64,000 nucleotides of DNA from Selaginella tamariscina (taxonomy: Eukaryota > Streptophyta > Lycopodiopsida > Selaginellales > Selaginellaceae), in the NCBI GenBank assembly GCA_003024785.1, contig PUQB01000277.1, forward strand, positions 220,144 through 284,143, written 5' to 3'. The number at the start of each line of letters is the position of its first letter. Within the stretch, counting starts at the first letter, position 1. The notes below the pieces were generated by a model. The model ran no database searches. It was given only the letters and a program-made list of their open reading frames with translations, and had not been told where the DNA came from. Below, piece after piece: positions 1-11,795 of the stretch. Made by a program: the position numbers and the translations under genes.

Positions 1-1130
1 GGATTAATCAAATCATTTTGGTCAATATCTTTATGTTGTTACCATCACCTAACACTCTCACGAATGCAGTTAAGAGTTACCATCCTTGTTAATATATAAG
101 TTATGATAAGACCAGGTATGCATAAAGGCTTATCTAAAAAATAATGTTCCTTAAGAATAATATTATAAAGCGCCCGATTGCTCTCCTTCATTTTATAAAA
201 TTCAAAATCACGAAAAAGAAAAGCGTCAGAAAATGTTTGATACGGTGGATATTGCTCACAAAAGTTTTCGAGATTCTTCTTTCTGAGGCACGTATTCAAG
301 TAGTTCACTAGCTCATCCATGGTATTGGTATCAGAATATGGGTCCAAAGTGATTGGATGGATACAAGCAATGTTTTGGTTGAGCATAGCCTTTTGAAGAG
401 AGTCAGCTACCACTAAGATATGTGCGTTCTTCATTATCCTTAATTGATTGATCTCCCCATGAAGCTTAATAAATCTTTCATTCTTGAAGAAGTATAGCTT
501 GCTTTCCTTTCTTATATTGTGAAATTCGAGTGGTTTATAACATATTCAAAAATTTAATCTTTACGAATCACCTCTTCTGTAACACTACAATGTTTTTTAA
601 GCAAATTCAGTAGCGGTGTCAAATTATGAATCTGCATGCATAATCAAATCCCCACAAGTGCACTCATCTCCTTAAGCTTTTGAAAGAGACGGTCCAACCC
701 CGAATGAAAAATGATATCATATCAAAATTTACCATGATAAGAAATGAAATCTCCTTGTTTGATTTCTTATTTTCTATTCTTGGGCCTTTGTCAATGAAGT
801 AGAACACCATTGACATTCAACAACACAATATAACCATAGGTAACAGGGGTAGCATTGCCTCTTGAATACTTTGCAACTCATTTATTTACTCCCTTTCACA
901 TTTATCTGTTGACACTATATTGTTGCCCATCCCTTTATCATTTAATTGAACATCATCTTTACAAGATTCAGATATTGCAGGTGCTGAAGAAAGTGATTTA
1001 GGAACTGAAAGCAATAGAAATAGTGATGAAAAAACTGAAGTGGTTCTCATGGTAAGGATTTGAGCTGCATTATTATCTATTTCCTGCATAAACTTTATCA
1101 TTTTGACATGTGTCACAAGAAATTTTCGCC
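1..1130 (-). pseudogene. FCP1-like HAD phosphatase relic, copy 1
   Basis: Decayed copy of the gene at 58,753-59,941, in the same orientation and alignable nearly throughout. The C-terminal part (434 down to 45) is open and extends through the ESNRALYNIILKEHYF segment, which is out of frame in the other copy. The HAD motif that reads VVDDSP in the other copy is VVADSL here, so an acidic catalytic residue is lost. The middle (about 440-880) has several frame breaks, while the N-terminal part (1116-886) is recognisable. The segment continues beyond the left edge of the window. FCP1/NIF-type HAD proteins are known as phosphoserine phosphatases acting on nuclear proteins; this copy is very unlikely to be active. 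Confidence 0.7.
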
Positions 1131-1336
1131 AAACCTTTCCTCATGCCAATGCTAAAAATCCATGTTCTCAACTGTTTCATTACATTTACAAAATAATAGT
1201 TAGCTGGCCATATAATTATCAAGGTATATTATTTACCTTGTTAATGTATGACCCAAACTAAAAACTTCTTTAATCCTTGAGAATTTATTTTTTGTACAAA
1301 TATAAACGAAATATACAAAAATGCTTATGTTATACT

Positions 1337-3421
1337 CATTAACAATTCTTCTTTGTTATTACCTTCTGAGTGAGGCGAAGAAGGTTTTAGCCGCTTGGTA
1401 GATCGTTCATGATCTTCTGTATCTTTTGTTGATGTTTCATGGATAATGGAGTATGTGAATGTTCTGTACTCAGGATAATTTCTAGTCTAATATCTAATTG
1501 AAAATCGTCCTCATACTCCAACATTGAACCAAATTCGTCTTCAGAGCTATCGCATTTCTCAGGAGGGAACTTTCCCAAATACTCCTGTATGAGTTTGTTG
1601 GGGTAGTCAATTGAGAACCTCTCTATCCACTTGTTCAGGTCCTCAGCCATGGTCTTATTCTTTTCAATGATAAACACACATGTATCCCAAAGGTAACACT
1701 CATTCAAGATGGATCCCCTAGTGCAATAGTCAAAAACCCATGCATCACTGTGAGGACCCCTAATCAAATTGATGATGCTCCGTGCAACCTGACTTGTGAT
1801 GTTTGGATAATGTACATTGCCGAATACGTCCCTCTTAGCTATCAGTGTATCAGATGGAGGTTCAGGCATGTTGGAGTGCAAACAAATGCTTGGCCAGTCA
1901 TTTGGAAGTTTGAAATTGTTTGGCGCATTCCTAACAACCAAGTGAATAACCGTATCAATGCACTTAGGATCAGTATCGTTTATATAAAATCATGTCCAAC
2001 GATGTCTATTCTTTTTGGTGAAGACGAAGGCAAAAATATTGGTGATATGAGCCAAAATGAAGAAATAAATACCTGAAAATGTAGGTATTAGTCAAGAGTG
2101 CAAGCATGAATTCAATAATAAATACCTTCTCTGTACATGCTTGCATGGCTAAGTTTCTCCACCAAATCCTCTAGTGCCCTATCTATCGAAGGATTTTGAC
2201 ACCCGCCGATCCATCACGAGCAATTGAAACGATTTTCTGCAAGCAGTGATGTTACCCCATAAAGTCTCCAAATCCGACAACAAACATTTGTAGGGCTTGT
2301 CGTGATTCGTAACATCCTCCTTTATAAGGTTCAACTCGGTTCTCCGCTGCTTAAGGACTGCCATAAGAGAAGGCGTCATCGCAATGTTTTCTTTTTTGAT
2401 ATTGGTGTGCAATAGATTCTTGCCAAGATCTTCCGATTGGTTCACCCATTAGACAAGCATATCATTGTTTGTCACATGCAAATATTTACTGACCTCTTCA
2501 TATGTTGAGGCTGAGGTCCAACCCAGTTTATGGCAGTGCATTCCCAACCACTTCTTGAAGTGCATGACCGTCTTCAACTCCATTGCCTTGACATGAAAAG
2601 GAGAGGTGGGGCTATTGTTATTAATTTGTAGTTTGCCATCAACCACCAAATCAGCCAAGACTTCCATCTCCTCCATCGTTGTTCCATTTAAAGCTTCAAC
2701 CATGTGAGCTTGAAATCGTTATTTACATCCTTTGTAGATTGAATAGACTTAGCCTTCAGCGTCTTACTTGGTTTCTTTGCAAACTTCTCTAAGGGCTCCC
2801 CATCACTTGTCTACTTCTTCTTCAGTGTTCCTTTTGCAAAGGATTCCATAATCTCCAACTATTTGGCAAAGATCTTATCCTCGGGACAAGAGATTAACAT
2901 CATCAAAATTCCGCCCACCTAGGCAAAATCAACTACTACAATTTCTTCAACTCTCTGAAAAAAAAGACAGATTAATATACTTGCAAAATAAATTCCACCA
3001 AGACAATTTACTTACTTGGTAGTTTGGACATTCTTTTCCTACAGTAGCTCTTTATGGTCGCTTAAAAGTTTCCCACACGAATCATGTGTGTTTGAACTTT
3101 TCTCATATTTTGCTATTGTAGTGGTTGGTGTCGGCAACGTCCCATTCCGCTGATAACTTATGGTATTACTCAATTGTGAAATTCGACTTAGCTAAAAATG
3201 CCGATCTTTTTATCATGCTCAGAAAGTTTTGTTGTCATCGTTCCTTTATTGTGTTTATCGAGAAATCATTGGGCTGTCGTTATTATGTGCTGGCCACTAA
3301 TAATGTAATACTTAATTAATTTTTTTGTTCTCCATCTGAATCTTCATGATTTCTTTTGGTGTTGTCACCCACACTTTTTCGCCTTTTTTTCTTTTATAAT
3401 ATGGGCACAAAACAGCATTAT
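1337..3421 (-). pseudogene. ParB-like/methyltransferase-like gene relic, copy 1
   Basis: Second half of the duplicated module, homologous to 60,208-62,291 and in the same order relative to the FCP1-like relic. The C-terminal exon (about 1,941-1,337) is the best preserved: it encodes the methyltransferase-like motif region VFDYCTRGSILNECYL followed by an acidic stretch and a Lys/Ser tail. The exon at 2,179-2,445 carries MTPSLMAVLKQRRTELN. The 61-nt intron at 2,955-3,015 has the same length as its counterpart at 61,810-61,870. Homology stops at 3,421, so the upstream exons of the other copy are missing. At the place where the other copy loses frame (YYEDK region), this one keeps it, so the two copies decayed independently or contain separate errors. 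Confidence 0.7.
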
Positions 3422-3937
3422 GTTTAGTATATGTAATACATGGTCATGCATGACTCATACATGATTTAGTGGCTACGACGAAGCCATGCATGTTTAGGAT
3501 TTAGCTACAAAATATTTATGACAACCAATGTTATCGAAAATTACCCTCTAAGAACACGCAGCCTCCGATAGATTTGACACACGATCTGTCGAAACGATAA
3601 GAGCCATCAATATAAACCAGTATGATGTAAAAGATGTGCTTTTTGCAAGTTCCTACTTACATTCTCACAAGACGCAAATATACACCCATATATTTATTAT
3701 ACAAAAGGCACATGCATTTATAATTTTAAGTAGATTAATCCTTAAAATTTGACTATATAAATGCACGCACAAAACTTTTATATTTGTAAATAAATAATGG
3801 AATATATAAAAACATGTTTAAACTTTGTTTAACTAGAAAGCCATCCTAAAATAAGCAGGAATATGCTCGGAACTGATATTTAAAATAAGTCAGTTTTGAC
3901 CTCTGTTCTCTCCCAAGTACGGAGAATTAATTAGTGC
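3422..3937. other. intergenic, no gene seen
   Basis: AT-rich sequence between the end of the duplicated module and the MATE relic. I see no coding pattern, repeat family or RNA gene here. Confidence 0.5.
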
Positions 3938-4219
3938 GATTAAAACCGAGATGTTTAAGCAGATACGGATTGGTCTGTCAACGATGAGTGTTAACGTGGT
4001 TCAATTCTCTTTACAGACCGTTTCTGTTTTGTTTGTGGGGCATTTGGAGCTCCTACTTCCATCCGTGGAATCACTGGATACAGTTTGCTAGTACGTGTGT
4101 GTGTATACGTATCTGCGTGTGTGTAGTATACACACATTTCTATACATATGTAAGCTATTGTTATATATAAAACTATGTATGTGTATATACATTAGACCAT
4201 AGCATCGATGTATATGTGC

Positions 4220-4230
<11 letters not shown>

Positions 4231-4257
<27 letters not shown>
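4231..4257 (+). repeat. (CA)n microsatellite
   Basis: Uninterrupted CA dinucleotides between MATE relic blocks 1 and 2. Confidence 0.9.
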
Positions 4258-4259
<2 letters not shown>

Positions 4260-4437
4260 TACACTATTACGTATCTTTCATTACGTATAATATGTACAGA
4301 CAGTACATTATACATACGCACACTTGTAAATATACACTTATGTATATTTTACATGCATATGAAGGAAATAGGTATATATATATGCATGCTTTCGTTCATA
4401 TGCATGTGTGAGTGTCTCATCGAAGTGTGTGTGTGTG

Positions 4438-4443
<6 letters not shown>

Positions 4444-4517
<74 letters not shown>
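4444..4517 (+). repeat. (TA)n-(GA)n compound microsatellite
   Basis: A run of TA dinucleotides passes directly into a run of GA dinucleotides. Apparent reading frames across it are artefacts. Confidence 0.9.
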
Positions 4518-5908
4518 TGTAAGAATATGACCTTGCAGCTGGGCTAGCAAGTGCATTAGAAACACAGTGTGGACAAGCACATGGAGCAAAGGAATATTCT
4601 TATAGAGGGGAACTATTATTCTGAATATAATCGCTTTACCAATAGCGTTAATGTGGTTTAACATCGAGAGAAAGTGTTATTGTTTTTTCATCAATCTCCT
4701 GATATATCATTTAAAGCAGGGATCTATGCGCGTTATTTAATTATTAATATATGTTAAACTATATCTAATTTATTTTATACAGACACAGTATAGTTTTATC
4801 AATGTTATTTTCCACGGCAATAACTGCAATTATACATATATATATATTTGTATATAAACTGGAACTTGGGAACAAGGGAGCTGCATTATCAGTTAGTTTA
4901 TCAAACTGGTTAAACGTGCTAATCATCGTGTTTAGGCTTTTCAAGTGAAGCTTTTGGGGACGTGAAACAGATTATAGAGTTGGCTATTGCTTCAGCAGTC
5001 ATAGTTTGGTAATTATAAGTTGTAATAATATATATTAATTTTATTTAGTGTATATATTGTATGAAAAAATGAAAGTTTAAAATGATAAATTAATAATTAA
5101 TCATAACATTATATATTGTAGTCTGGTCTCGGTTCTTTTGTCTGAGTATTACCTCTAAGCTTCTGTATTTTCCATACTCTAATTAATTAAATTAATACTC
5201 TATTTTAGTAATAAATATTTAATTGCTTATTAACAGTCTTAACATTGATGGAGTTTGCTACATGATTCCTTGGGGTATTGGTGCTGCAGCAAGGCATATT
5301 CCTCTTATAATATATATATATAATTAATTAACTCTGTGTTTTAAACCAAGTTTATTTTAATATACATATATATGTGCATATATATATTTATAAATTTGGA
5401 TATTTCTAAATTAATTAATATTTTATTTAATTAATTTTTTAATTTTTCACAGTACAAGAATATCAAAGAGTTAGGACTCTGGAGCAGGACGAGCATCTGC
5501 AGCAAAATTCTCATTTAATATATCTATAATCTTGGCACTAATTGATGCATTGTAGTATCGACCACACTTCTTTTATCACGCAAAGCTCTAGAGGTGGTAA
5601 ACTATGTATATAATAGGGGCCTCTGCACCTGCTTCTAAAACCACTTTTATCTCCTTAAAAGTGAACAAATCGTGATCGCACTTACTTCTTATGATAAAAA
5701 GTGCTAAAATTGGTTCTTTTAGGCAAGGGATCTTCTTAAAAGAGTTGAAACTGCACCATTGTTTCTTTAAAAAATTCTTTTAAGAGGAATAATAGGGGAA
5801 TACCCGCTCATTTCTGATAGAAATTAAAGGAGCCTAAAGATCCTCAAGAGAATCTTTAAGCTCTTCTAAGTGCCATGTCAACGACAGCACAACAACATTT
5901 AATATAGG

Positions 5909-6754
5909 GTGCAAGTGATGAAGTTTTTTGTAGCACCGATCATGGATGATTCTCAAGCTCAAGCTCAAGCCTCTGAAGCTCAAGGTCATGAAGTCATGGG
6001 TCAGGTGCGTTTTCTTAGTAGTCGGGTAGACTTGGGTGGATTTAGCAATCCATCGTTGCGATCGTCTCTAGCAGGTGATCAAGGAGTTGGCCAAGGAGCT
6101 GGAGGGTTCCATGGACTTGCCCAGGTCCATGGCCAGGGATACACAACAGGATTCACGGAGCGGGACACCCTATGGGGATTCCTGGCTTAGTCTATGCTCA
6201 TCAAAGCTCCCTAGCGTATTATTCAAGTAGCCCAATGTTTGGAACGCAACAGAGTAGCCCGGCATTTTTTACTCAGCTAGACAAATCTCCATTTGCTACT
6301 ATTCATCTGGGAAGTTCAACTTTTGCTACTGCTCAGCCGGGCAACTCTTTCTTTTCAACTGCTCAGCCAGGCAACTCTTTCTTTTCAACTGCTCAGCCAG
6401 GCAACTCTTTCTTTTCAACTGCTCAGCCAGGCAACTCTTTTTTCAACTGCTCAGCCAGGCAACTCTTTCTTTTCAACTGCTCAGCCAGGCAACTCTTTCT
6501 TTTCAACTGCTCAGCCAGGCAACTCTTTCTTTTCAACTACTCAGCCAGGCAACTCTTTCTTTTCAACTGCTCAGCCGGGGAGCTCTCTTTCCCTGCTGCT
6601 CCCCAGCAGTTGGCGTCCATCTAGTGGTGGAGGTGTAGAGTATGCACGCACAATGGCATCTCAAATAGATGCTGAAGTGGAGCAGCATCGAGCCAAGCGT
6701 CAAAGGAGTTCGGAGGAGGATGAAGACGTTGAAATACTTAAAACATGTACTTGA
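5909..6754 (+). pseudogene. low-complexity Harbinger ORF with AQPGNSFFST repeats
   Basis: Opens with a Gln/Ala-rich stretch (DDSQAQAQASEAQGHE), then a Gly-rich region, then about eight copies of a 10-residue repeat AQPGNSFFST, then an acidic/basic tail (KRQRSSEEDEDVE). The reading changes frame near 6,180 and again within the repeats, where one unit is 2 nt shorter than the others; the repeat reads the same peptide before and after that unit but in different frames. PIF/Harbinger elements usually carry a second gene for a Myb/trihelix-like DNA-binding partner; the position fits, but I see no Myb signature, so that role is a guess. No homologous protein recognised. Confidence 0.4.
6331..6568 (+). 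repeat. 30-bp coding minisatellite, 8 units
   Basis: Seven 30-bp units and one of 28 bp (6,421-6,448), each beginning GCTCAGCCAGGCAACTC and ending TTTTCAACT. The units differ by at most a base or two, so the array expanded recently. It lies inside the Harbinger ORF and encodes AQPGNSFFST. Confidence 0.95.
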
Positions 6755-7054
6755 AATACTTTCTCAATTTTCAAAACGGTTTATGAGTGTTTTGCACATC
6801 TTCCATGTGCTATTGGCAAAGGTGCTCGTCGTGGTCGTAGAGCAAGCCAAGGCCGAGGTCGACTTAGACATAAAACACAGGAAAGTGCTGATGGCAATGA
6901 TGACAACACAGTAAGCCCTTTCCATCCATTACTTAAATTCAAATAAGTAGGTGCATCTCATATTAGGCAGAGGATGGGTCAACTGTTGGTGGAAATGAGT
7001 ACATGAAAACAATTGGACCTCAAAAAAAATGCTTGGCCAAAAGGTAAAACCATA

Positions 7055-7431
7055 TATGGTAGGTGATAAGGGTATCAATTGCTCCCTTGGATTCTCACTC
7101 CATACAAAGGTAATAAATTGATTTTAAATGCTCAATTATTTTTGTAGTGGGGCTTGGCCAAGCCGCAACGTTATTACAAGGAATTTCAACAAGCAATATA
7201 CAAAAGCTCAAGTGGTAGAGGATGCCTTTGGGCTACTGAAACAAAAGTTCAGGTTTGGACCAGCGACAATGGATGGCAGTGAAAAACATGTTAAACATAT
7301 GGGCGAGTTGTTGCATCTTGCATAATTTGTTCATTGATTTGAAGGATATGAATGTGGAGGCATTGCTTGATGAACGTCGTAGGATGGAAGGTAATGTTGA
7401 AGATAACACCGAAGCTCAGGAGGAAGAATAT
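7055..7431 (+). pseudogene. Harbinger DDE transposase, C-terminal fragment
   Basis: Three classic DDE_Tnp_4/HARBI1-type blocks occur in order: QLLPWILTPY just after a GD (near 7,060-7,095), VVEDAFGLLKQKF (about 7,200-7,250), and CCILHNLFIDLKD (about 7,312-7,350), followed by an acidic tail ending EEEY at a stop near 7,431. The blocks are in different frames. The first catalytic Asp and the helix-turn-helix N-terminus are missing. This identifies the enclosing element as PIF/Harbinger. Confidence 0.8.
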
Positions 7432-7666
7432 TGAGGTGCATTGAGGTGTGTTAAATGCAACTAAGGATGGCATTAAAATTCATCATGTTATTGGTCAATG
7501 AAATTCCAGAACGAAGATTGAATCACGTTATTTGAGATTCAAAAATTTGAATTTGAATTCTACGTTTGAAAATGATGAACGGAAAGGATATGTTTGGGTT
7601 TTAAGACATTTCTTTGAAATGCTTAAAAGAGACTTTTAACCAAGAGACAGATGCAGAGGCCTAATA

Positions 7667-8199
7667 GCCTGTATTTTTATTATGGATGCTATCCAAGGCG
7701 TCATTTCAGGTATAATATATATAGATTACATATGTGTGTAGAACCTGGTCACCTCTCCCTGACTAAACCTACATGTGTATATTTTATATGCAAGATAGAT
7801 CATATAATAGATAAATAACATCATATCCAGGTCCATATTGAATATAATATTTGTTCAAAGGTGACTTCTTGAACATCTTTCCGACCCCAAACTTAACTTC
7901 TGCACAGAAAATAAAGATCTAACCTAATCTTCTCTCTTCTCTCTCTCCAACACATGTATATGTACGTGTCTAATACAATAATACATTAGACGTGTGGACT
8001 CTGATCAGCTTTGTATATATTATTCGCAAATATATATAAAAATAGACATACATAGAAATACATAAGTTAATTGATAAACACACATTGCATGAAAGGAATC
8101 GATAGAAGCAACCACGAATACACAAATATTCTCTCATTATATATCTATCTAATTGATATTATATAGTGTTACAAATGAAACTAAGTTTTAGGGCAAGGG
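7667..8199. other. intergenic, upstream of TFIIA-gamma
   Basis: AT-rich; includes a CT-rich stretch near 7,930-7,950. No gene seen; presumably holds the upstream promoter of the TFIIA-gamma gene. Confidence 0.4.
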
Positions 8200-8208
8200 T
8201 ATATATAG
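8200..8208 (+). promoter_or_regulatory. TATA box of TFIIA-gamma gene
   Basis: GTATATATAG lies about 80 bp before the start codon at 8,285, which would leave a 5' leader of about 50 nt. Position and sequence fit a plant TATA box; not proven. Confidence 0.45.
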
Positions 8209-8284
8209 GGTTCTTCTGTGGCATTCTTCTCGCGCTTTGAGCGGCAAGCACTAATTTTTCGCTTATCAGGTTTCTAATCACGCA

Positions 8285-8666
8285 ATGGGTAGCTTGGAGC
8301 TGTACAGGAAGTCTTCAATCGGTGTAAGCCTCACAGATGCGCTGGACGAGATGGTTTAATAATGGGAGTATTCCTCCGCTTCTTGCCGTTCGTGTTCTGA
8401 TGCAATTTGATAAGGTATATGAATTTTTCTTTAATTCTAGCAATTTCTAGATTTTTCTCGCTTTTCGAGCATTTTTTTTGTGCTTTTTTTCTACTAAAAT
8501 TGGTTATTTTGAACTATCAATTAAGCATGAGTTTAGTTGGGTGTATCTCTCTCTCTATATGTAATATTTAGTCAAACCTTTACTTGCAGGCGTTGTACAT
8601 ACAATATATTAGTTTAGTGGATTTGTGTGATAGTGTAAGTTTGCTGGTTTTACTATAACTTAGATA

Positions 8667-8698
<32 letters not shown>

Positions 8699-10309
8699 CA
8701 CACACACACACTATATTTGAATTCGCCTAAATGTGGATGTATATGTATATACACAATCATTTTTACGAATTATTATTACCATTATTATATATCTTTTATA
8801 AAATATTCCCCATTTCTTGATTTGCTTATATTCTAGTGCAACTAGTCTGGTTTTGACAACGACTATATAATAATATATATATAATATATATAGATAGATA
8901 GATAGATTACATTTGTTATTAACTAGTTTGTTTGGGTGTATTATGTGTATCTCAATATTTTGATTAATTTATTAGTTAGATATTGGAGTAACTTATGTTT
9001 TTCTCTTTTGTGTATGCTTATCTGTCTATCGATATGTGATTTACATCAAGAGTTCAATCATTTTATTTTGTCTGTTGATATTTAAATCGCAATTTAATCG
9101 AACTTAGTTTTCTTTGTATTTCACTTAATTGTGATGTGTATCTATTAGTATAGACTAGATTCATACTTTTAAAATACCGGAGGTTTGGTGAGGTGGGTGT
9201 ACATTACAGCGGTTGAGATTGAAAGCTGTAAATTACATGGTTCAGATTATTTTAGTATATTCATCCACTTCATGCATTAAGTATATGTACGATATTATAT
9301 ATTATACTCATATATATATATACACTAAAGTCTAAGTAAACGAACTATCAATTTATATTTTTAATTTTATTTTTTCACATGTGTGTGTATTTAATAAATC
9401 AGACATAAATCATTTACATATTAGAATTTCATGAGAACACCGATAGTAAACATTTTATATATATTGTCCTTATACTGTGTGTGTGATAATATATATAATA
9501 CACTAAGAGTCTAAGTAAACGAACTAAATTATTATATCATGTATCTGTTTATACTTTTAGATGTTTCTTTTTCCCTTGGGTTTGTGTAATTTAACAAATC
9601 AGACATAAATCAGTTACAAACACCGATAGTAAGCGTTTTATATGCTTATATTTGTTTGTGTGTGTGTGTGTGTGAGAGAGAGAGGAGAGAGAGAGATGGA
9701 TTCTTAATTTAGTTAGTACTTGTGTATTTTCACTATATGCATATGTTTTACTTTTAGGACATCTGAGTTACTTGCATTTCGTCTTAGATAAAGATGTGCG
9801 TGCGTTACTACTTATTGAAGTAGTTAATCTTGTACAGTCCATCGTGGATGCGCTCCAGACCAAAGTGAGAGCTAAAACCAATTTCAAGGTACTTGTGAAT
9901 ATGTGAAATTACCCCGTATGTACAAGAAAACTCCAAAATCACTTAATATATAACGTAATAAATGGAAATTACCCGTGATTAATGCAAATGAACAACAGCA
10001 TAAACATTTATGAATATTCTTTTTAAACAATAAGCATTGTTTTGATGTTTAGAGCTAAACTCATTCATAACTTGTCCAGACTTTGTTAAAACTTCTCTCT
10101 CACACACACCACGTACACAAACACAGCAATCAGTTTTTAATTAAGGTAGGTTTGAGCAGGGGCACCTGCGTACATACAGGTTTTGTGACAACATATGGAT
10201 CTTCATGTTGGAGAAGGCACAATTTAAGACGGATAACGAGATCCAGGCCGTCGATCGCGTGAAGATCGTGGCGTTGTATTCCAAGATTCTCCAGCGGCCA
10301 AATCCTTGA
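8285..10309 (+). CDS. TFIIA-S: transcription initiation factor IIA gamma subunit (TFIIA-S), 3 exons
   Basis: Small subunit of TFIIA, which stabilises TBP on the TATA box in RNA polymerase II initiation. Exon 1 (8,285-8,414) encodes MGSLELYRKSSIGVSLTDAL then NNGSIPPLLAVRVLMQFDK; exon 2 (9,838-9,888) SIVDALQTKVRAKTNFK; exon 3 (10,160-10,309) GHLRTYRFCDNIWIFML and onward to stop after QRPNP. All junctions are GT-AG; introns are 1,423 and 271 nt. Total is about 109 residues against about 106 in Arabidopsis, covering the N-terminal helices and the C-terminal beta barrel (TYRFCDN is the family hallmark). Exon 1 is 130 nt, one T too many in the TTT at 8,355-8,357, which shifts frame after DEMV. Everything else is intact, so this is either a sequencing/assembly error or a very young pseudogene. 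The protein is clearly diverged from angiosperm TFIIA-S. Exons 1 and 2 are short enough to be missed by simple ORF calling. Confidence 0.9.
8666..8710 (+). repeat. (GT)n-(GA)n-(CA)n microsatellite in TFIIA-gamma intron 1
   Basis: GT run, then GA run, then CA run; the outer parts are self-complementary. A similar GT/GA tract lies at about 9,656-9,693 in the same intron. Confidence 0.85.
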
Positions 10310-11795
10310 AAAGAACACCATTTCCATGTTTTGTAACACACATAATGTTTATTTGATAAAAAAAAACTTTAATTAATGTACAGAATAACCTGTTAGAACT
10401 TAGAAATACAGAGTTTAAAAATAAACAAGCGTGATTAGGTAATCTTAAAAATGTTCAAATTGAATTTATACATAAGTTTAATTTTAGCTCTAATATAATT
10501 ATCATTTGCATTATTTTTAGTTTTAAATAATAATTGCTGGTGTGTATTATTAAGCTGATTAATAATAATTTGATTCAAATTCATTTGAGTATTTTTAAAA
10601 CAATATGAACAATTTGGAAATTATATAAAACTAGAGACTATAAGATATATGTGTATAACTAATGTTAAACATTAAAATTTGAAATATTCTCACTAATAAC
10701 TTGTATACAATAAAATACTTTTAACAATAGTTATAAATTTATTTATAAGTATAATATATTATAAATGTATATTAGAAGTATGAAACAAGTTTGTGGGTGC
10801 TTATTCTATAAAATTATTTGGGAATAACAAGAGGAAAAATATAGTCTTAGTTTTAATTTAAGAAATTAATAAGAGTATTCAAAAATTCATTAAGACAGGA
10901 AAATAATCCACAAGTTTATGACTTAAAACTTTTAAGTGGCATACTGTAATTAAACACGTTTAAACTTATATGTATTTTTACACATGTTGTATACGATATT
11001 TTACATGTTATTAGTCGCTTTTAAATGCGCTTAAATTTAAAAAACGGATACAATATGTAATATTCAGAAAAGTAATGGTATTATAAATTATAATAATTTA
11101 TAATGTTAATTTTATATAGTTAATTATATGTATGCAAAAAGTACATAGTACATACATACACATGTAAAAGAATTTAATTAAAAAACAAAACGTACATACA
11201 CACGTATATACATTTATATACATATATCACATCTATGTGATATATCTACTTACATATTTCATTTTCATAATAATATCTTAGTATTTTAGTATATAGCTCA
11301 TTAATATATACAACAATATATTTATTTATTTATAATAAGAATGTGAAAGTTCTGAAAATTGCAATTAAATAAACTGTTTGTTTTATATTACAGATTTAAA
11401 AGTTCTTTTTAATATTTTAATTTTTCTTTATTGTATTTTTTTAATTAATACGAAATTTAGAATAAAGAAATAGCAAAAAAAAATTATTATTTACGATAAC
11501 AATATAGTAATATACATATTTGGTATCTTTTCTTAATGAAAACATTCCAACATAATTTCACAGTGTGCTTTTAATTATAGTTTCTTCTAATTAAATGATC
11601 AACAAGGATTTAAATAACAAAACTTTAACAGATATAGTTTAACTTTAATAAGACATAATAATTAATAACAACCATAATGGTTAAGCATAACAGTTATATA
11701 ATTTTGTATAATCTATTTTTAATTTGAAACTCCAAACTATGGATGTTATCTCATTTTTATAGTGTAGATTCCCTCCTTGAGTTCCACAATTCTCG
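10310..11795. other. AT-rich intergenic
   Basis: Very AT-rich with homopolymer A and T runs and several ACATACA/TATATA tracts. No coding pattern on either strand, no recognisable repeat family. Confidence 0.5.

Larger units (their letters stand above)
3938..5515 (+). pseudogene. MATE/DTX multidrug transporter relic, four exons
   Basis: Four blocks match plant MATE (multidrug and toxic compound extrusion) transporters in the correct order. Block 1 (about 3,938-4,090) gives KQIRIGLSTMSVNVVQ, QTVSVLFVGHL and TSIRGITGYSLL, ending at a GT donor where plant MATE genes commonly have an exon end. Block 2 (about 4,865-5,008) gives GNKGAALSVSLSNWLNV then EAFGDVKQIIELAIASAV. Block 3 (5,237-5,292) gives CYMIPWGIGAAA. 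Block 4 (from 5,453) gives TRIS then GAGRASAAK. MATE proteins are 12-helix membrane antiporters of about 450-550 residues; here the exon(s) between blocks 1 and 2, the first exon and the C-terminal part are absent. Blocks 1, 2 and 4 also change frame internally, and block 3 ends at a GC rather than GT donor. Almost certainly a pseudogene. A Harbinger element lies just downstream. Confidence 0.8.
5616..7661 (+). mobile_element. PIF/Harbinger DNA transposon, both ends present
   Basis: The left end GGGGCCTCTGCACCTG and the right end CAGATGCAGAGGCC form terminal inverted repeats. TAATA flanks the element on both sides (5,611-5,615 and 7,662-7,666); PIF/Harbinger elements duplicate a TWA target, which is contained in it. 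Subterminal T/A-rich stretches (AAACCACTTTTATCTCC on the left, AGAGACTTTTAACC on the right) are also roughly inverted. Inside are a low-complexity ORF with a minisatellite (5,909-6,754) and the C-terminal part of a DDE_Tnp_4 transposase (7,055-7,431). The N-terminal two thirds of the transposase are missing, so the copy is non-autonomous. It inserted just 3' of the MATE relic. Confidence 0.8.

Noticed and set aside
4338-4664. 108-codon minus-strand open frame rich in Ser-Leu and Tyr-Ile repeats
   Set aside because: Direct translation of TA and GA microsatellites; no protein signal.
10130-10341. Two minus-strand open frames
   Set aside because: Antisense shadows of exon 3 of the TFIIA-gamma gene.
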